This document shows, in pieces, positions 10,661-22,107 of a stretch of 64,000 nucleotides of DNA (position 1 is its first letter; the number at the start of each line of letters is the position of its first letter). Position numbers and translations under genes: made by a program. Source of the DNA: Schistocephalus solidus (Eukaryota; Platyhelminthes; Cestoda; Diphyllobothriidea; Diphyllobothriidae); assembly GCA_017591395.1 (NCBI GenBank), contig WEDG01007040.1, positions 1-64,000 on the forward strand. The letters run 5' to 3'. Below the pieces are notes generated by a model. That model searched no databases and had not been told where the DNA came from. It saw only the letters and a program-made list of their open reading frames with translations.

Positions 10661-12572
10661 TAGATGGTGGGTTACGCACGCTCGATCCACTATTGTTTTA
10701 ATTCTGGCTACTACAGCTCACCAATGCGATAGTAGTAGAAAAGCTCGTCTACATGCTTGCTATGACGCACCTTTTCTACAATTTTGACAGTCGAATAATA
10801 CTCAAATTGGATACCTGTAGACATATACCCTTCTTGAACTATTCTATTTTAACAAGACGCATATTTCTACTAAATGGATATACAATAGCATATATTCATG
10901 CATTTTTCTATCGCTACTTACACAGTATGAACAAACCTTAATTTTTATAGTGTGATAGTTAATAATAAAAATTGTATTAAATGCCAGTTTACAGGCAATA
11001 TCAGATGAAATGTGCACTGGGGATCAGGCTAGCAGTTGCAGGTGGTTAGAAATTAGTACGTTCAAAAATTCAGCAGCCTAGAGAGATCGGAATATCTTCA
11101 GATTACACACGAGATAATTAATTTTAAAACCTTACTGAGCTGCTCTTTTTGTATCAGGAGCCCATTTCAGAATTTCGGTCAACACATCCGGTTACCTGCT
11201 TTAAGACTCAGGGCTTATAAATACGGGGAAATCATTTAGGTAAAAGAGAAAAGAAAAGGCAAAAACATGTCGTCCACCTGTACGTTTTGTTCAGCAGCAG
11301 TGTAAGAGGGCGCAATATCAATGAATAGCCTATCACTATCCCCATTGGTTTGCACCCTCTATGCTCGTCAACGCCCGCTGCCACCCACAGGGCACGAAGG
11401 GTTTGGTGAAGCAGGTTTGGTAAGAGAGATAGCAACTTTGCTGCATGTTGATGACTGGTTTTGATTTATTACGTTCAGGTCACTTCAACTGGATTTAAAA
11501 TCAGATGCACCACAGGAATGTAAAATGTGTTCCCCTTCACCGGAGTTATCCACGTCAATTCATCTGTCCACCGGGAAACAAAATCCGTTGTAAAAACATT
11601 AGCTCTGTCTCTTGCATCTTTCCTTCCTTATTTTTTTTAAGCACATCTTGTTAGGGCTACGGAAATCCCGCGGTATTCTCGTTCTTATGTTAGCATGTTA
11701 ATATATGACAGTTAATATCCATTATCAGGAGACCTAACACGAGCAAGGACAGATCGATGAAACCGCTTCATGCCGACCGGTTCGGATCAAAAGTCTGAGA
11801 GAAACCTAGGCATGAAACTTTGCAAACCTTCTACGTTTAGACTCGGCCTTTTGCCGTTTTCTACCAGAGTCATTTAGCTGCAACGATTACCAGGACAGAT
11901 TGCAAAGGTTTATCTATCCGATGCACAGGGGAAAATATTTTTTTCAATTTCACTATATAAACAAGTTTCGCTCATGTGGAAGCAAATTAAACGCTTCTGT
12001 TGAGATTATACACTTCACATTTCCAAACTTGTTTTAATACACCGATAGCCAAAGCGGTTGACTGTCACTCAACTCTTAATCTGTTTAATTGCGCCTGGCC
12101 TCCTGCCGTTTACAGGTATAAGTTTGCGCTTAGACTATAGAACATTCGGTAAATTCCGTTCTTTCAGCATTTTCCACCGGAACTTCAGAGTGCACCTGCG
12201 CTGAACTATTCTGACATACAATTAAAAGGCTATAAGTCTGACATTTACATGTCATACATTATATTAATTTTGTCAGTACATTGTGAAAATGCATTTGTGA
12301 ATCGGCAGTTAATAATAATAGCCCTAGTTATTAGTAGTGTACTTTACTTGCACGTATTATCCAAAAAATTGCAGAGGTTGTTAACGAGGATGTGAAGACA
12401 TCCCGTTCGGAAATTGACCCTTATTGCATAGCCGGAGCCTTTTGGCGCCGACGTAGCAGCAAAGAAAATTTTGATGAGCATATTTTCTTTATTTTTAAAT
12501 TATTCCGGCCTTATCAAATGCCGTTCCACTTATTTTCTCGCTGAATAATGATGGCGTTGTTGACCATTTTGA
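10661..12572. other. Long stretch without a recognised gene; one LINE tail scrap
   Basis: At about 10965-11060 lies a TGCCAGTTTACAGGCAA block and following sequence similar to the 3' end of LINE copy B (5195-5260), so a short minus-strand tail fragment is likely. Elsewhere there are only short AT-rich open frames without splice signals or motifs that I can support. Confidence 0.45.
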
Positions 12573-12806
12573 AAGCCATTTACCCATGCTAACGAAGTCC
12601 GCCGTCTTGTGGTGTTACTCTGCAAAAACGTCGTGTCGTTAAATGGAAAGAGGCGACTTATACTCGACCATCTTGTATATGAATGTTGCAGTGGAACTGT
12701 GATTCCTCGTTTCGCTGACAAAGCTTACCTGACCCATCAAACCGTCGGCCATGACGTGATGTATCATTTCTCAGCCAACGTTGATGGCGAGCATGCTGCC
12801 ACTATT
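12573..12806 (+). CDS. Possible internal exon, unknown protein
   Basis: A frame without stops runs from an acceptor-like TTTTGAAAG at 12564-12572 to a good donor (ATT|GTAAGA) at 12807, giving 78 codons in phase 0 at both ends. The predicted peptide has a mixed, protein-like composition (for example VRRLVVLLCKNVV and RRLILDHLVYECC) and no low-complexity character. The frame stays open beyond the donor to 13013. I recognise no family. The acceptor lacks a strong pyrimidine tract, so chance remains possible. Confidence 0.3.
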
Positions 12807-15572
12807 GTAAGAGAAATTAACCTGGCAAAGCGTATCGGTAGTAAACGATTACCGTCAGCTGGCGAACTGTTGGTTCTTGAAGATAAGCTTCGACACTTAG
12901 AAGCGAGGAACGGTACGAATGGATTGTATAAGCACGAAACCTGTAGAACTTCATGTGATTTTCAAACTGTCCATTGTGCTTTTATTATTGATGTAGACTG
13001 TCATTTGACGTAGCTTTTTGACCATAATTTAGTGCTCATTTTACAAAAACCCTATAAACTTCACACCTTCCGTTAGGATTCCTGGGAAGATTTACCTACA
13101 CATACCTTGCAGCAAATGAGCTCTAAGGATGGCTTAACGTACGTAAAGGTGTCGGAAACATCGAAGAAAATAGAGTAAATAATATTATAATGGCTGCCAT
13201 CACTACACACAGTGCTTCTTATGCACCAGCTGTCTGGTCATGAGGACGTATCGGTCAGCTATTTCAGTTCCAATAGGCAGTTAAATAATTACTATGTTCC
13301 TTATAGGAACACCGAAGTGGATAAATGACACTACGTGTCCGTCATTAAGGTTACGTGACAGATTTCCACTAAAGAGGCGAACTACTTGTTGTAGCGGCCT
13401 GCTTGGTTTCCGCACAGGCCTATTTAATCGATCCAGATAACTTTCGAATGGACCATACTAAATCCCCACAATAAACACCTTGCCCCTAATCCGTTCATTA
13501 TCTCATCTATGATGGGCCACAATTCGCCTTTTGTCTTACGACCGACCGGTATCCTATTTTAACGAAGTTAGGTTAAGAACCCACATGTAAGTTCGAAACC
13601 ACTCACATTTAGAAAGTATTACTTATCTGACGTCGAAGTTCAAGGAGGGCCCACAGTCCCCTCGATATTGGAATCACACATCACGTGTTTACTTGACCTG
13701 AAGGCATATTTTCAACAAACGCCTCAACGGGGGATAATGTCTTCAGGTAAAAATTCGCTCTACGTGGATGGGCATCCCATAGCCGCACCATCTCACATAT
13801 GATTAGCTCCTTATCCACAGTTGCGTATATGCCGGGTCTGCGCTATACGTACTGCAATTTTCCACCATAAGTTCACTGAAACTTTACAAAATTGCAAACT
13901 TTGCACTCGTCATTGTCGTCCTGCACTCCGATCCTGTCTCAAAATTGACGAAGCCCATTACAATGGAGGGAATTTCTATTTGGATTCTCCAACACTTCCA
14001 GTTGCCCTTTTTCAAAGCTTATCGTGTGATGCGTCTTCTAAACGATGTCTGTGCGTCCCTTGGGACATTTAACCAGTTAAACACGTACAAACGCAAGAAG
14101 AATACGGCTAAGTTGATTCAAACCATTGCCTATCCAAAGCACTTGAGTCGCTCGAACTACTGACTGTAGTCAAAACCATACTTTGTTAAGCTGTGCACTT
14201 AAGCGGTCATTCTGCCTATTTCCCGTGGTGTGTTAGTGACTGAAAAAGGCGATAGCACTTGCTGTCGAACCGCTGCCAAAACTTGCGATGTCCTCATCAT
14301 GCTAATGCCGCTTTCTTGACGCAAAATTTGCCAACTCTAGAATTCAACGTGGAACACTCATAGATAAACAACACTCGTGACTTTGACAGAGGGTTCCGAG
14401 AATCCTTCCATCGCGGGGAAAGGCTCAGAAGATGACGTGTTTATTAACATTTGCTATTAGCGATCTCTGTGTCATTCCACGCGCTTACTTGAGTCAGCTG
14501 AGTACATTCATCGCGCCATCCGAATCTGTAGGGCTTTGCCTGTTCTTCAAATGTGGCCTAGCACGAAAAGATCTCCTTGACCCTAGGATAACCCAAGCTT
14601 TTTCACTACAGTGTATGTATGCCCGTGGCAAGAGATAGTCGGTTGCTGTATGTCACGGTAATCGCTAAGCCTAACCACGTCATCGGTCGGTTTGACTGAA
14701 TGGCAGCCTTGTCCGCACCTGTCCAACAGTCCAATCGCACTCTAGGGTTGCCCCCTGTTCATCCACAGACTCTTGACTTTCATTCAAGGATTTCATTGCA
14801 CGCTGGATTGAATTAGATAATTTTTCTTAGTATCATGTGACTCTAACCTTGTCTTTGCGTCATCTTATTCGATCTGCACCACTTGCTTCAGGTTAATATT
14901 TCCTTATTGCGCTCAATGCCACATATGTAAGGTCGTTGCACAAGGCCCTTCGTGACATCTCCAGCTCTCAATTTCCGGACCACTATATTGCAGTTCGCTA
15001 AAAAAAAACCTTGACATGTGAGCCGTCAAGGGCAGGCGGGTCTCTTTAATGCTGAGATTATAGGTAATTTTAGGATTGCGTCAGCCTGCTGTCACAGATC
15101 ATTTTTTGTTATAGTGAAGACCCTTACAATCTTTTCCCTTCCCCTTCGAAGACTTTCACTATGACTGGCTTTTGACGCAGGCTACTGGACTGTTCGGATA
15201 ATTGATTGTTTTTAATTTTGGGCTAACACTGCCAAGAACACTGATTTTGTAGACTGAATGCTCACCATTATGCGCCAAGTTTTCCTCATAGTCCGTAATT
15301 TCTAATAACCTCAAACACCGACTTTAGGATCAACAGCAACTGGGAAATCGCTCAGTCCGGAAGCGTTTACTGTGAGGTTGACACGGCCCGCCATTCTGGA
15401 ATTAGTTCTGAATGTTCTATTTTTGCTTGACTATAGCCACATTTGTCAGCCTTGAGTGTTTTGAAACATTTACTAGCCGATTTCCCCTTATTCCTCTTGT
15501 CTTTGCGAAAATGCTCACGTTTATAATGTTTAGGAACAACCTGACGAAAATATCTCTTGTACAAAATCAGTG
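12807..15572. other. Intergenic or intronic stretch, nothing certain
   Basis: There are several open frames of 60-85 codons on the plus strand (13821-14163, 14432-14638) but none has both a convincing acceptor and donor or a known motif. An acceptor-like CTCCTTATCCACAG ends near 13820. A run of eight A lies near 15000. Confidence 0.35.
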
Positions 15573-15855
15573 TCACTTTTCAGAACGAAGGGCGTCGATT
15601 AAAACTTGCTGTTTTTGCCTTGCAGCTTCTGTGTGCATTTCGATGGACGGCGGTACACTGGCGCCTGACCCAACAGCTAGTTCTCGAATAATTTTGTGCC
15701 ACCTACGCCTCTTGGGGTTCGACTTTATGCTTTTTAACGTGCCCAATGATTCTGCGGAACTGAGGTACTCAGCCCATACTTTTCTGGTCATGTAATTTTG
15801 CAGGCGGCTACTGCGACGTCCACCAAAAATTGCCATCATCCGCTTGGTCTCTTTT
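15573..15855 (-). CDS. Unknown gene X, last visible coding exon
   Basis: The exon opens after an acceptor (CCAAGCAG) at 15856-15863 and reads through 94 codons to a TGA at 15573-15575. It enters with one base, exactly complementing the two bases left by the exon at 16196-16371, which supports the junction. The peptide is basic and helical in look: KETKRMMAIFGGRRSSRL, then KSIKSNPKRRRWHKII near the middle and EAARQKQQVLIDALRSEK at the end. I do not recognise a family. Immediately after the stop another frame on the same strand stays open to 15367 with a strongly basic peptide, so the TGA could be a frameshift artefact or a true end. Confidence 0.55.
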
Positions 15856-16195
15856 CTGCTTGGACGACTGGATCAGAAACGCTTTTCTCAGTTTCTTAAG
15901 TAACAGACTAGTTCTTCATCCGGTTAATTTTGAAGGCCTTTTCTTCTTCAGTATAGCCACAGGGTTGATGTACAAGTTAAAAATATACTGTTAAAGTGGT
16001 TAAAAGAACTCCCAGGGGTGAGCAATCGCGCCTTTGGTCTCTTTATCAATGTTTTTAGAACCTGAAACTAACGCGAAGTTTCTCTCGCTTTTGGAGTGCC
16101 CCAAATGAAAAAATTATCTATCAATTTCTTCTTACGTTGTCGTCATATGTGCTACAAGTAGCTTATAACGTAAGTTATCAAAAACTTTATCTTAC

Positions 16196-16371
16196 CCGCT
16201 TTTTCGTAAGCTTGAAGAACCGGCAAAAGTTTGTGGTCTGGACACAGACACCTTTCTTACATTAACTGAGGAGCACGTGTCTTCGTTCCTAAGAGCCTTT
16301 GACGACATACACGCAGAACAAAAGAAAACAGAATCCATCCTGAGGTGTGTTTTTAGTTCACCCATACTTTT
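16196..16371 (-). CDS. Unknown gene X, internal exon
   Basis: The exon lies between an acceptor (ATTTTGCAG, 16372-16380) and a donor (GG|GTAAGA, 16190-16195). It starts in phase 0 and leaves two bases. The peptide includes MGELKTHLRMDSVFFCSACM and a Ser-rich part ending FAGSSSLRKS. It joins in frame to the exon at 15573-15855 and accepts the phase-0 end of the exon at 18352-18543. No family is recognised. A second, internal donor-like site (AAT|GTAAGA) could shorten the exon. Confidence 0.55.
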
Positions 16372-16540
16372 CTGCAAAATTTCCTCACAGACTTTTTATG
16401 CATACTAGGTGGACCAGTGTTTTCATTTCGCGTTTCGTTTTTTTTACCAGATGATTTTTGCTGCTAACGCCACAATTGTTTGCCTAGCAAGTGGTGTTAC
16501 CCAACTCATCCTTTGTGTCTTCCCTAATTTCTTTATTTTT

Positions 16541-16729
16541 TCAGTTACCTGCTGTCTCAATCACAATCGCTAAAAGAAGAACTCGCGCATGAGGCTCCAT
16601 GTCGTAAGGACTGCCTTCAATATTTATTTCCACAGAACGTGGAATCAAAGTAGGTGCATCATCTGTCCTCTTTATTAATTTTTCTGACATCTTTGCCTTA
16701 TTATGTAATGTGTTTTGAGGCCGTTTCAT
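16541..16729 (-). CDS. Possible additional exon on the minus strand, unknown
   Basis: The frame encodes MSEKLIKRTDDAPTLIPR and later GSPYDMEPHARVLLLAIV, ending at a donor-like GCAG|GTAACT. It could be an initial exon, since a Met stands near its start. Its end phase (one base left over) does not fit the phase-0 start of the next exon at 16371, so it is not in the simple chain I propose for gene X. Confidence 0.25.
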   Translation of the reverse strand: MKRPQNTLHNKAKMSEKLIKRTDDAPTLIPRSVEINIEGSPYDMEPHARVLLLAIVIETAGN

Positions 16730-17334
16730 TCTTATTTTGGTTGTCTTGTACTACTAGAGGACTAAAAACGGATGGTGTTGGCGCCAACCACGCATTTTTA
16801 GTGCAGTGGGTGATGAATTTATTCCTCACCCATTATTAGACCCCATCCCACATACTTCGTCAATCTGACTCCCTTTTGCCATGGTAGACGGTGAAAGGGA
16901 GGACCTAGCGATGTTAAGTTTGTGCCTCTTTTTCATGATAAGGCATGCTTGGCTTTCGTAGGCTGTATATGTTAGGAGCACCGTACATGAGCTTTATCTG
17001 CATGACGGCTGGGTACATCTTTAGTTCCATGTTAATTCGGTGGCCGAACTCATGCTCGTGTATTTCTCACTGATGGCGTCTTATCATTTGAAGATTCTCC
17101 CATTTGACTTTTTTCCCGCTACCACCTTATCCTATGTATCGCCGTTTATCTGGGGCCTTATCACCAGCCATCAACGGAGTTTCTTCTAGATAATTATGTT
17201 GCTTGTCCTGTGCTCGTATGCTGTTTTCCCGTTCTTTATCCGACAGTTTTCTCGTGGGAAAAATATTATTGGAAAACAATGTTGAAGTTAGCAGAGAACT
17301 GTGAATGACTTCTTCTCACTTCGCCACATTGTAG

Positions 17335-17584
17335 GATGGATGACGTTACTCTAATAAATGCCCTATCAGTCTATCAGGAAGGCGAATGGAAAAGGTTGCT
17401 AGCTCTACGACAGTCCGTTAAAGCCTCCTTGACAGAGTGGTCGAAGATGAGCCAGATTTATATGGACTTTGTCAGGGCTTGTGATCCAGAGTCTACTGGC
17501 CAAGACAGATGCTTGAAGTCAACACACTTTGAAATTAAGTCTATTCCTCCCCCTTTACTGGATTATTTCATCGACCGAGGTGTG
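17335..17584 (+). CDS. Plus-strand exon of an unknown gene
   Basis: An acceptor (CGCCACATTGTAG) ends at 17334 and a consensus donor (GTG|GTAAGT) starts at 17585. The exon carries one base and then ATG with 83 open codons, so it may be the first coding exon after a spliced leader or 5' untranslated exon, or an internal exon. The peptide is protein-like: LSVYQEGEWKRLLALRQSV, SLTEWSKMSQIYMDFVRACD and IPPPLLDYFIDRGV. I recognise no family. It lies inside the proposed intron of the minus-strand gene X, which makes one of the two assignments worth checking. Confidence 0.5.
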
Positions 17585-18351
17585 GTAAGTAACTTTTCTC
17601 CAACGTCGTCCCATGTTCTGAGCATGTAGCTCTTTTTGGCCGAATCTATTGTTGTTGTTGACCTATGGCAGTACGTCCCCTAAACTCCCATTCACTACCC
17701 ATGTCCTGTTCACTTAGACCTCGGGAGCTTAACCACCTGAACATCATTTTGCATGGCTTTTAGAAATTTGCTAACAGGAACCAATAATAACGGCATCTAA
17801 AAATTTCTAGCTGTCGACTTTAACGTTCTATTTTTGTCTCCATCTCACACAACCGGAACCGTAGAAATCCGAACTCTAATAGAATTCTGAGGTTTGGGCT
17901 GCTGTATTTAGCATCATTAAATGTGTGGATTAGGTGAACAGGTCTGCGCCTCCTGGCTACCACCCACGATCTTAACTGCAGGGCATCTTCACGTGGATCT
18001 GGAATCTAGTACAAGCTTGATCTCACGCTCCTCTATTCAGTCTCCGGGTGGCTGTCTACTTATCAGGAAAGCTGTAGCCTAAAGGCCTTCTCCGTGGTAT
18101 CTCATGCTCGCCACTTCAATGTGCTGTTATCGGAATCTGTAACGCGTTATGGAGTAGTTGGTTTGCCAAACTGGAACCCTCATTATTTTGTTATCACTAG
18201 CGCTACTCCATCGTGACTGTCTACTCGTCAGATTCAATCCCCTTTCTTTAGCGACTATCTTTTAGCAAAGGCTGCCCCGCTTTCTGCTACCAATAGACTT
18301 ACCAGATATTAGACAGCTAAAACTGAAAAGCTGGGTCCGTTTCCATCTTAC

Positions 18352-18543
18352 GGAGTAAGCTTCACGTTCACCCACAGCGTCGCAATGGCCGGCTCTAGAC
18401 GGGATTGCATGTGGCGAAAGCTGACCGAGCGTATCTCTGGCCATACGATCTGCGACCCTATTATAGTCAACTGGCTCACCATCGCTCTGGCGTATACCGT
18501 CAATTAACCGCAATGAAGAGTGGTCAATCGTGATGTAGCTAAG
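18352..18543 (-). CDS. Unknown gene X, upstream exon
   Basis: A strong acceptor (TACTATTTTACAG) ends at 18544 on the minus strand and a donor (TCC|GTAAGA) follows 18352. The 64 codons are in phase 0 at both ends and read LSYITIDHSSLRLIDGIRQS, then VDYNRVADRMARDTLGQL. The phase fits direct joining to 16371-16196 across an intron of about 2 kb. No family is recognised. Confidence 0.5.
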
Positions 18544-20046
18544 CTGTAAAATAGTACTACATAGTTAGTAATTAACGCAATCGAAGTAGAAAACAGGTAG
18601 TAAGTTGCAATCTATTGTCCCACCCCCGCATTTTTCCTAAGAACTAGAGTTAGCCATTTTCTTTGTATATGTGTGCACTCATTTGAGATGCAATAGCCTA
18701 GGTAATCTTGCCAGTGTTCTATTTTTTTACCTTAAGGCTAACTCTCTACGTTCCAATGGGGCCCTGAATCTGCCCAGGTAAGTCCGTGACGCAGTTAAAA
18801 TGGCTTAAATCCTTTCTCTGTTCCTATGGAAATAAAGTGATTCGTTGAGGAGAAAGCGTATGGATTAATACTTTGACGTCAAATTAGCTTTACTTATTGG
18901 AGCACTCGTTAAGGCAGCTTACGGTAGTTAGTGAACTCAGATCCCCAGAAAACGCGTTCCGGAAAGCACTCGATTCGGCCCTACCAAACCACGCCCTGTT
19001 GTTGAATATGTCTGAAATAAAGTTTCCTCCTCCTTCCTTTTAAAGGTTGACCACAATATATTTATAAATTAACCTAAACAGTCCTACAGCATGAGACACT
19101 GCGACTTTTCAACACGGCTCTCTTCTTTCCCAGTGGAGTTTTACCGGCGTTTGATAAAATTCCACACATCATCCGCATGAGCATTGCTTGGTTTAAACTA
19201 ACACCGAATATGCATTCCTTTTTTACTTGTTTTCTGTGAAATAACTGTTCTCTTCAGACACCGTTGAGCGAACCAACTGCTTCTAAAGGGCCTTGTGACT
19301 CCCGAAAACAAATTTTCACAGGGTTTTCTTCGTACATGCAGTAGTTTGAGGACGGGCGGTGGCATATCACGAAATAACATCTCAGAAAATCAACATTGTT
19401 TATCGGCATTTTAGTGTTTTATCTGTTTTTTTTCGACTGATTATCTGGTAGGTATCAAAACCGAGGACAGAAACAAACGAGCGATGTTCTTCTTTGGTAC
19501 ATGTGCTGAGTGCGAAGTCGTCTTAGGGCTGCGATAACAACAGGAAAACTAACTGTTAATAGTCGAACGCAGACTAATTAGTGCAAAACCCAACCAGATA
19601 AATTTGGATGTTTAATCGCAAGTGACTATGTTGACAGAATGGGACGATCCATGTTTGAAAAGCGTCGCCCTGGTAGGTTTTTTGGAGAGGTTCGACCAAC
19701 TACCATCCACGTTGTTGATTTAATAGATGGTCAGCGAGTTTTTGTGTTCTTTATTGGTTAGGTTGCACGTTGCCGTGACCTTATCTGCACTCTCCCTCAT
19801 CTGACCTACATTAAAAGTTGAAAATAGGGTGCAATTTGACAACGAGAACTTTAATCTCTCTAGTATGGTAGAAGAAAATGGCTGGTCAGGAGTTGGCATT
19901 CGGGAAGGGAATAAAAAGAAAATCTTCCAAGGTTTACCTGGGCCACTTCAAATATCTGCTACTCCACGGGTTTTAAACAGTACCCGGTCAGATTTCTTGA
20001 ACTTATCTAATATATTTGCACCTCCTAAAGTCTATTTTCCTACCAG
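18544..20046. other. Mostly non-coding; one possible minus-strand exon
   Basis: The minus-strand frame 19198-19380 follows an acceptor-like TGATTTTCTGAG and encodes MLFRDMPPPVLKLLHVRRK before a GTAAAA donor-like site. Its phase does not match the next exon of gene X, so I leave it unassigned. The plus-strand frame upstream of 20047 is open from about 19808 but is AT-rich and probably intronic. Confidence 0.3.
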
Positions 20047-20397
20047 CTTCCTACGTACTGTCGAGGCCCTATTTCGACGCCTTCGCCTGCAGCTCTGCAG
20101 AGGCACAACGGAGTCCAGCCCGTCTACTTCCTCCCAGACAGAGGCAACCGACATGCCCTCCTCTGACATACTCTGGTGTTTGCGCGCCCTTCGACGGGCC
20201 AGTCAAGACTGTTCTGATTCGTCGACCAATAAGAGCGTTGTTTCGGTCGACGCTTCCCTTCCTCGTGCTGTGGATAGCACAAACTTGTCTGGAGAGAGTT
20301 GCGATTCCTTGGCCACCGAAGCCGCTGACGTCTCATCCACCCTCACCCTTTTAACGCAAAAACTTCGCCTCATGATTGCGCAGGAGGAGGTGGACTG
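20047..20397 (+). CDS. Plus-strand exon, unknown Ser-rich protein
   Basis: The exon follows an acceptor with a pyrimidine tract (TCTATTTTCCTACCAG, ending 20046) and ends before a GTTAGT donor at 20398. The open frame encodes FLRTVEALFRRLRLQLCRG, a Ser/Thr-rich middle, SDILWCLRALRRASQD and, near the end, LLTQKLRLMIAQEEVDW. Codon and base composition rise in GC exactly at the acceptor, as expected of an exon. It may belong to the plus-strand gene Y that starts to be phased at 21832, but its end phase (two bases) needs at least one unseen exon between them. Confidence 0.5.
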
Positions 20398-20959
20398 GTT
20401 AGTGGTCAATTCGCACCCTGTTGCTTGTTGAAGTACTTACGTCATTATATTTATCACAACCAACTTCCTAGTTAGTTACACTGTTGTGTAGGCCGTTGAA
20501 AGAACTCCAAAGCACGTTCTGCGCGTGTTTGTGGAAGTCATCCGTCTGCCACTACTGCGAGCGCAGAGACTAATCCTGATGTGGTGCAGACGACGTTTTC
20601 CCGAATGCGCGTACAATCGTCCTTCTCGGACGTGACACGCCATTTTTTCAAGTAATAAAGCAATTTGGTTATGGCTGAGTTTTTTGCGGACCCCACTGTA
20701 TTGTAAGATGTCGTTATAGTCGAATTTTATAACTTAATGAACTCGGACCAGCAATAGCCATGTCACTTTCCCACAAACAGTCAGGGTCGCCGTTATAGTC
20801 ATGGAGAGCACGCATTGTGAAGTGCTGTGTGCCGAATTCATTGCGCTGCCCGGGTAGCAGCTTGTCAGTTTCATTGCGGTCTTCAGCAAGTCTGATTACC
20901 TCTAACTGATTTTGTTTATACAGGATACATCAACCTACGACCTAGTATTGGGTTGTCCC

Positions 20960-21450
20960 ATAAGTTTGGGCGCTTTGCAATTATTTCAAAATTGTATCAT
21001 GTTAGATTTTGTTTGCTGTATTCATATTATTTCATTTTGTTCTTCTACCCACATGCCTTCAGAATTTTCTGATAAATTTTAATTTGAATCAACTTTTGAT
21101 TATTCACAGCTCAAAGAAAATGGAACATCAGGTCTACAAAGAATGAACATTTCCAACATTTTTTTATTTGAATTCGAGGTGTTGTTTGCTTGTTGGAGCT
21201 TAGCCATTCCTTCCTTTGTTTCATATTCACATAAAAACACAATTTTTCATCGCCAGTAATAACGAACTTCAAAAATGATTAACGGTGTTAATGGGCGAGG
21301 CGATGTTGGACCAGTAGTGAGGCAGAAACATTTGCACACTGGCTCTTATCGTCTTCCCCCAAAGCACACGGAACCCAAGAACCAAGCTTCTGAACCTTTC
21401 TCGTCAAGTGTAAATGTCGAGCTATTGTCGGTTTGCCTCGCCTTGCCAAT
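20960..21450 (-). pseudogene. mariner transposase fragment, left arm
   Basis: The readable pieces, in order on the minus strand, are SWVPCALGEDDKSQC, SASLLVQHR, the TGDEK box that carries the first catalytic Asp of the mariner DD34D triad, and VNMKQRKEWLS. Stops interrupt the frame, for example between LLVQHR and the TGDEK box. Downstream pieces decay toward the terminal inverted repeat. Confidence 0.7.
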
Positions 21451-21720
21451 CAACATCGTTAACTATTTTTGAATCTGATTATTACTGGCGATGAAAAATG
21501 GCCCTTGTGGATGAATATGAAACAAAGGCGACGCTTCGAACTCAAATAAAATGTCGGAACTTTTCATACTTTGTCGACCTGACACTCCGTTTTCTTTGAG
21601 CTGTGAGTAATTAAAAGTTGATTCAAATTAAAACTTGTAGGCGAATTCTGAAGACACTTGGCTGGTGGAACAAATGGCATACTACGAATACATCAAACAA
21701 AATATAATGGGATTAAATTT
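21440..21720 (+). pseudogene. mariner transposase fragment, right arm
   Basis: The plus strand encodes IITGDEKWPLWMNMKQRRRF, the same TGDEKW box as in the left arm, then falls into stops. The pairing of the two arms makes a stem of roughly 300 bp per side with many mismatches. Confidence 0.7.
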
Positions 21721-21831
21721 TGACTAATTTAAAAGCGCGCAAAATTATAAATAATCAATAAAATGGCTGTTTCATTGAACTGACTTCGTGTCCTTAGATT
21801 CATTGACTCAACCCTGTCCTTATTTTTATAG

Positions 21832-22107
21832 GTTTATATCCATGTTCTCTTTCACTCCAACCCCTTTCAATTGGTAGGTGTCCTTCACCTTTGACCTTCG
21901 GCAGAGAAGGCGGGTTGTCGGCGGAGGACTCTGTCTCGCTCTGCTATCCGAGCCCACAGGTGTCCGCGCTTCCTCATCCCAAAGTTGGGACCTTTACACG
22001 GTCTCCTTCGACTCCTAGTGAAAATTTACTTTCTCCCAATCAGGCTCTCTGTAGCAGTCCCTTGCTCGCACGCACCATTCTCGGTGAACTTCCTCTCAAC
22101 CTTTCGG
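21832..22107 (+). CDS. Gene Y exon a, Ser/Pro-rich, unknown protein
   Basis: An acceptor (CCTTATTTTTATAG) ends at 21831 and a donor (TCGG|GTGAGC) starts at 22108. The exon brings two bases in and leaves one, a 1-1 exon, the same class as the exons at 28001, 28844, 31178 and 38596. The 91 codons encode a Ser/Pro-rich, probably disordered stretch (FGREGGLSAEDSVSLCY, TRSPSTPSENLLSPNQAL, LARTILGELPLNLS). The phase agreement with the following exons is the main support. The protein family is not recognised. Confidence 0.5.

Larger units (their letters stand above)
20949..21775. mobile_element. Palindromic mariner transposon remnant
   Basis: The segment starts with GGGTTGTCCCATAAGTTTGGG, a mariner-type terminus, and its two halves are imperfect inverted copies of each other. 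On the minus strand the left arm encodes mariner transposase pieces (QKLGSWVPCAL, FVITGDEK, VNMKQRKEWLS). On the plus strand the right arm encodes the same region again (IITGDEKW, WMNMKQRRRFEL). The centre (about 21290-21440) is single copy and belongs to the left-arm transposase. It therefore looks like two truncated copies joined head to head. Neither half could make a transposase. Confidence 0.8.

Noticed and set aside
15412..15795. 127-codon plus-strand open frame
   Set aside because: Antisense to the last exon of gene X, which has splice sites and phase support.
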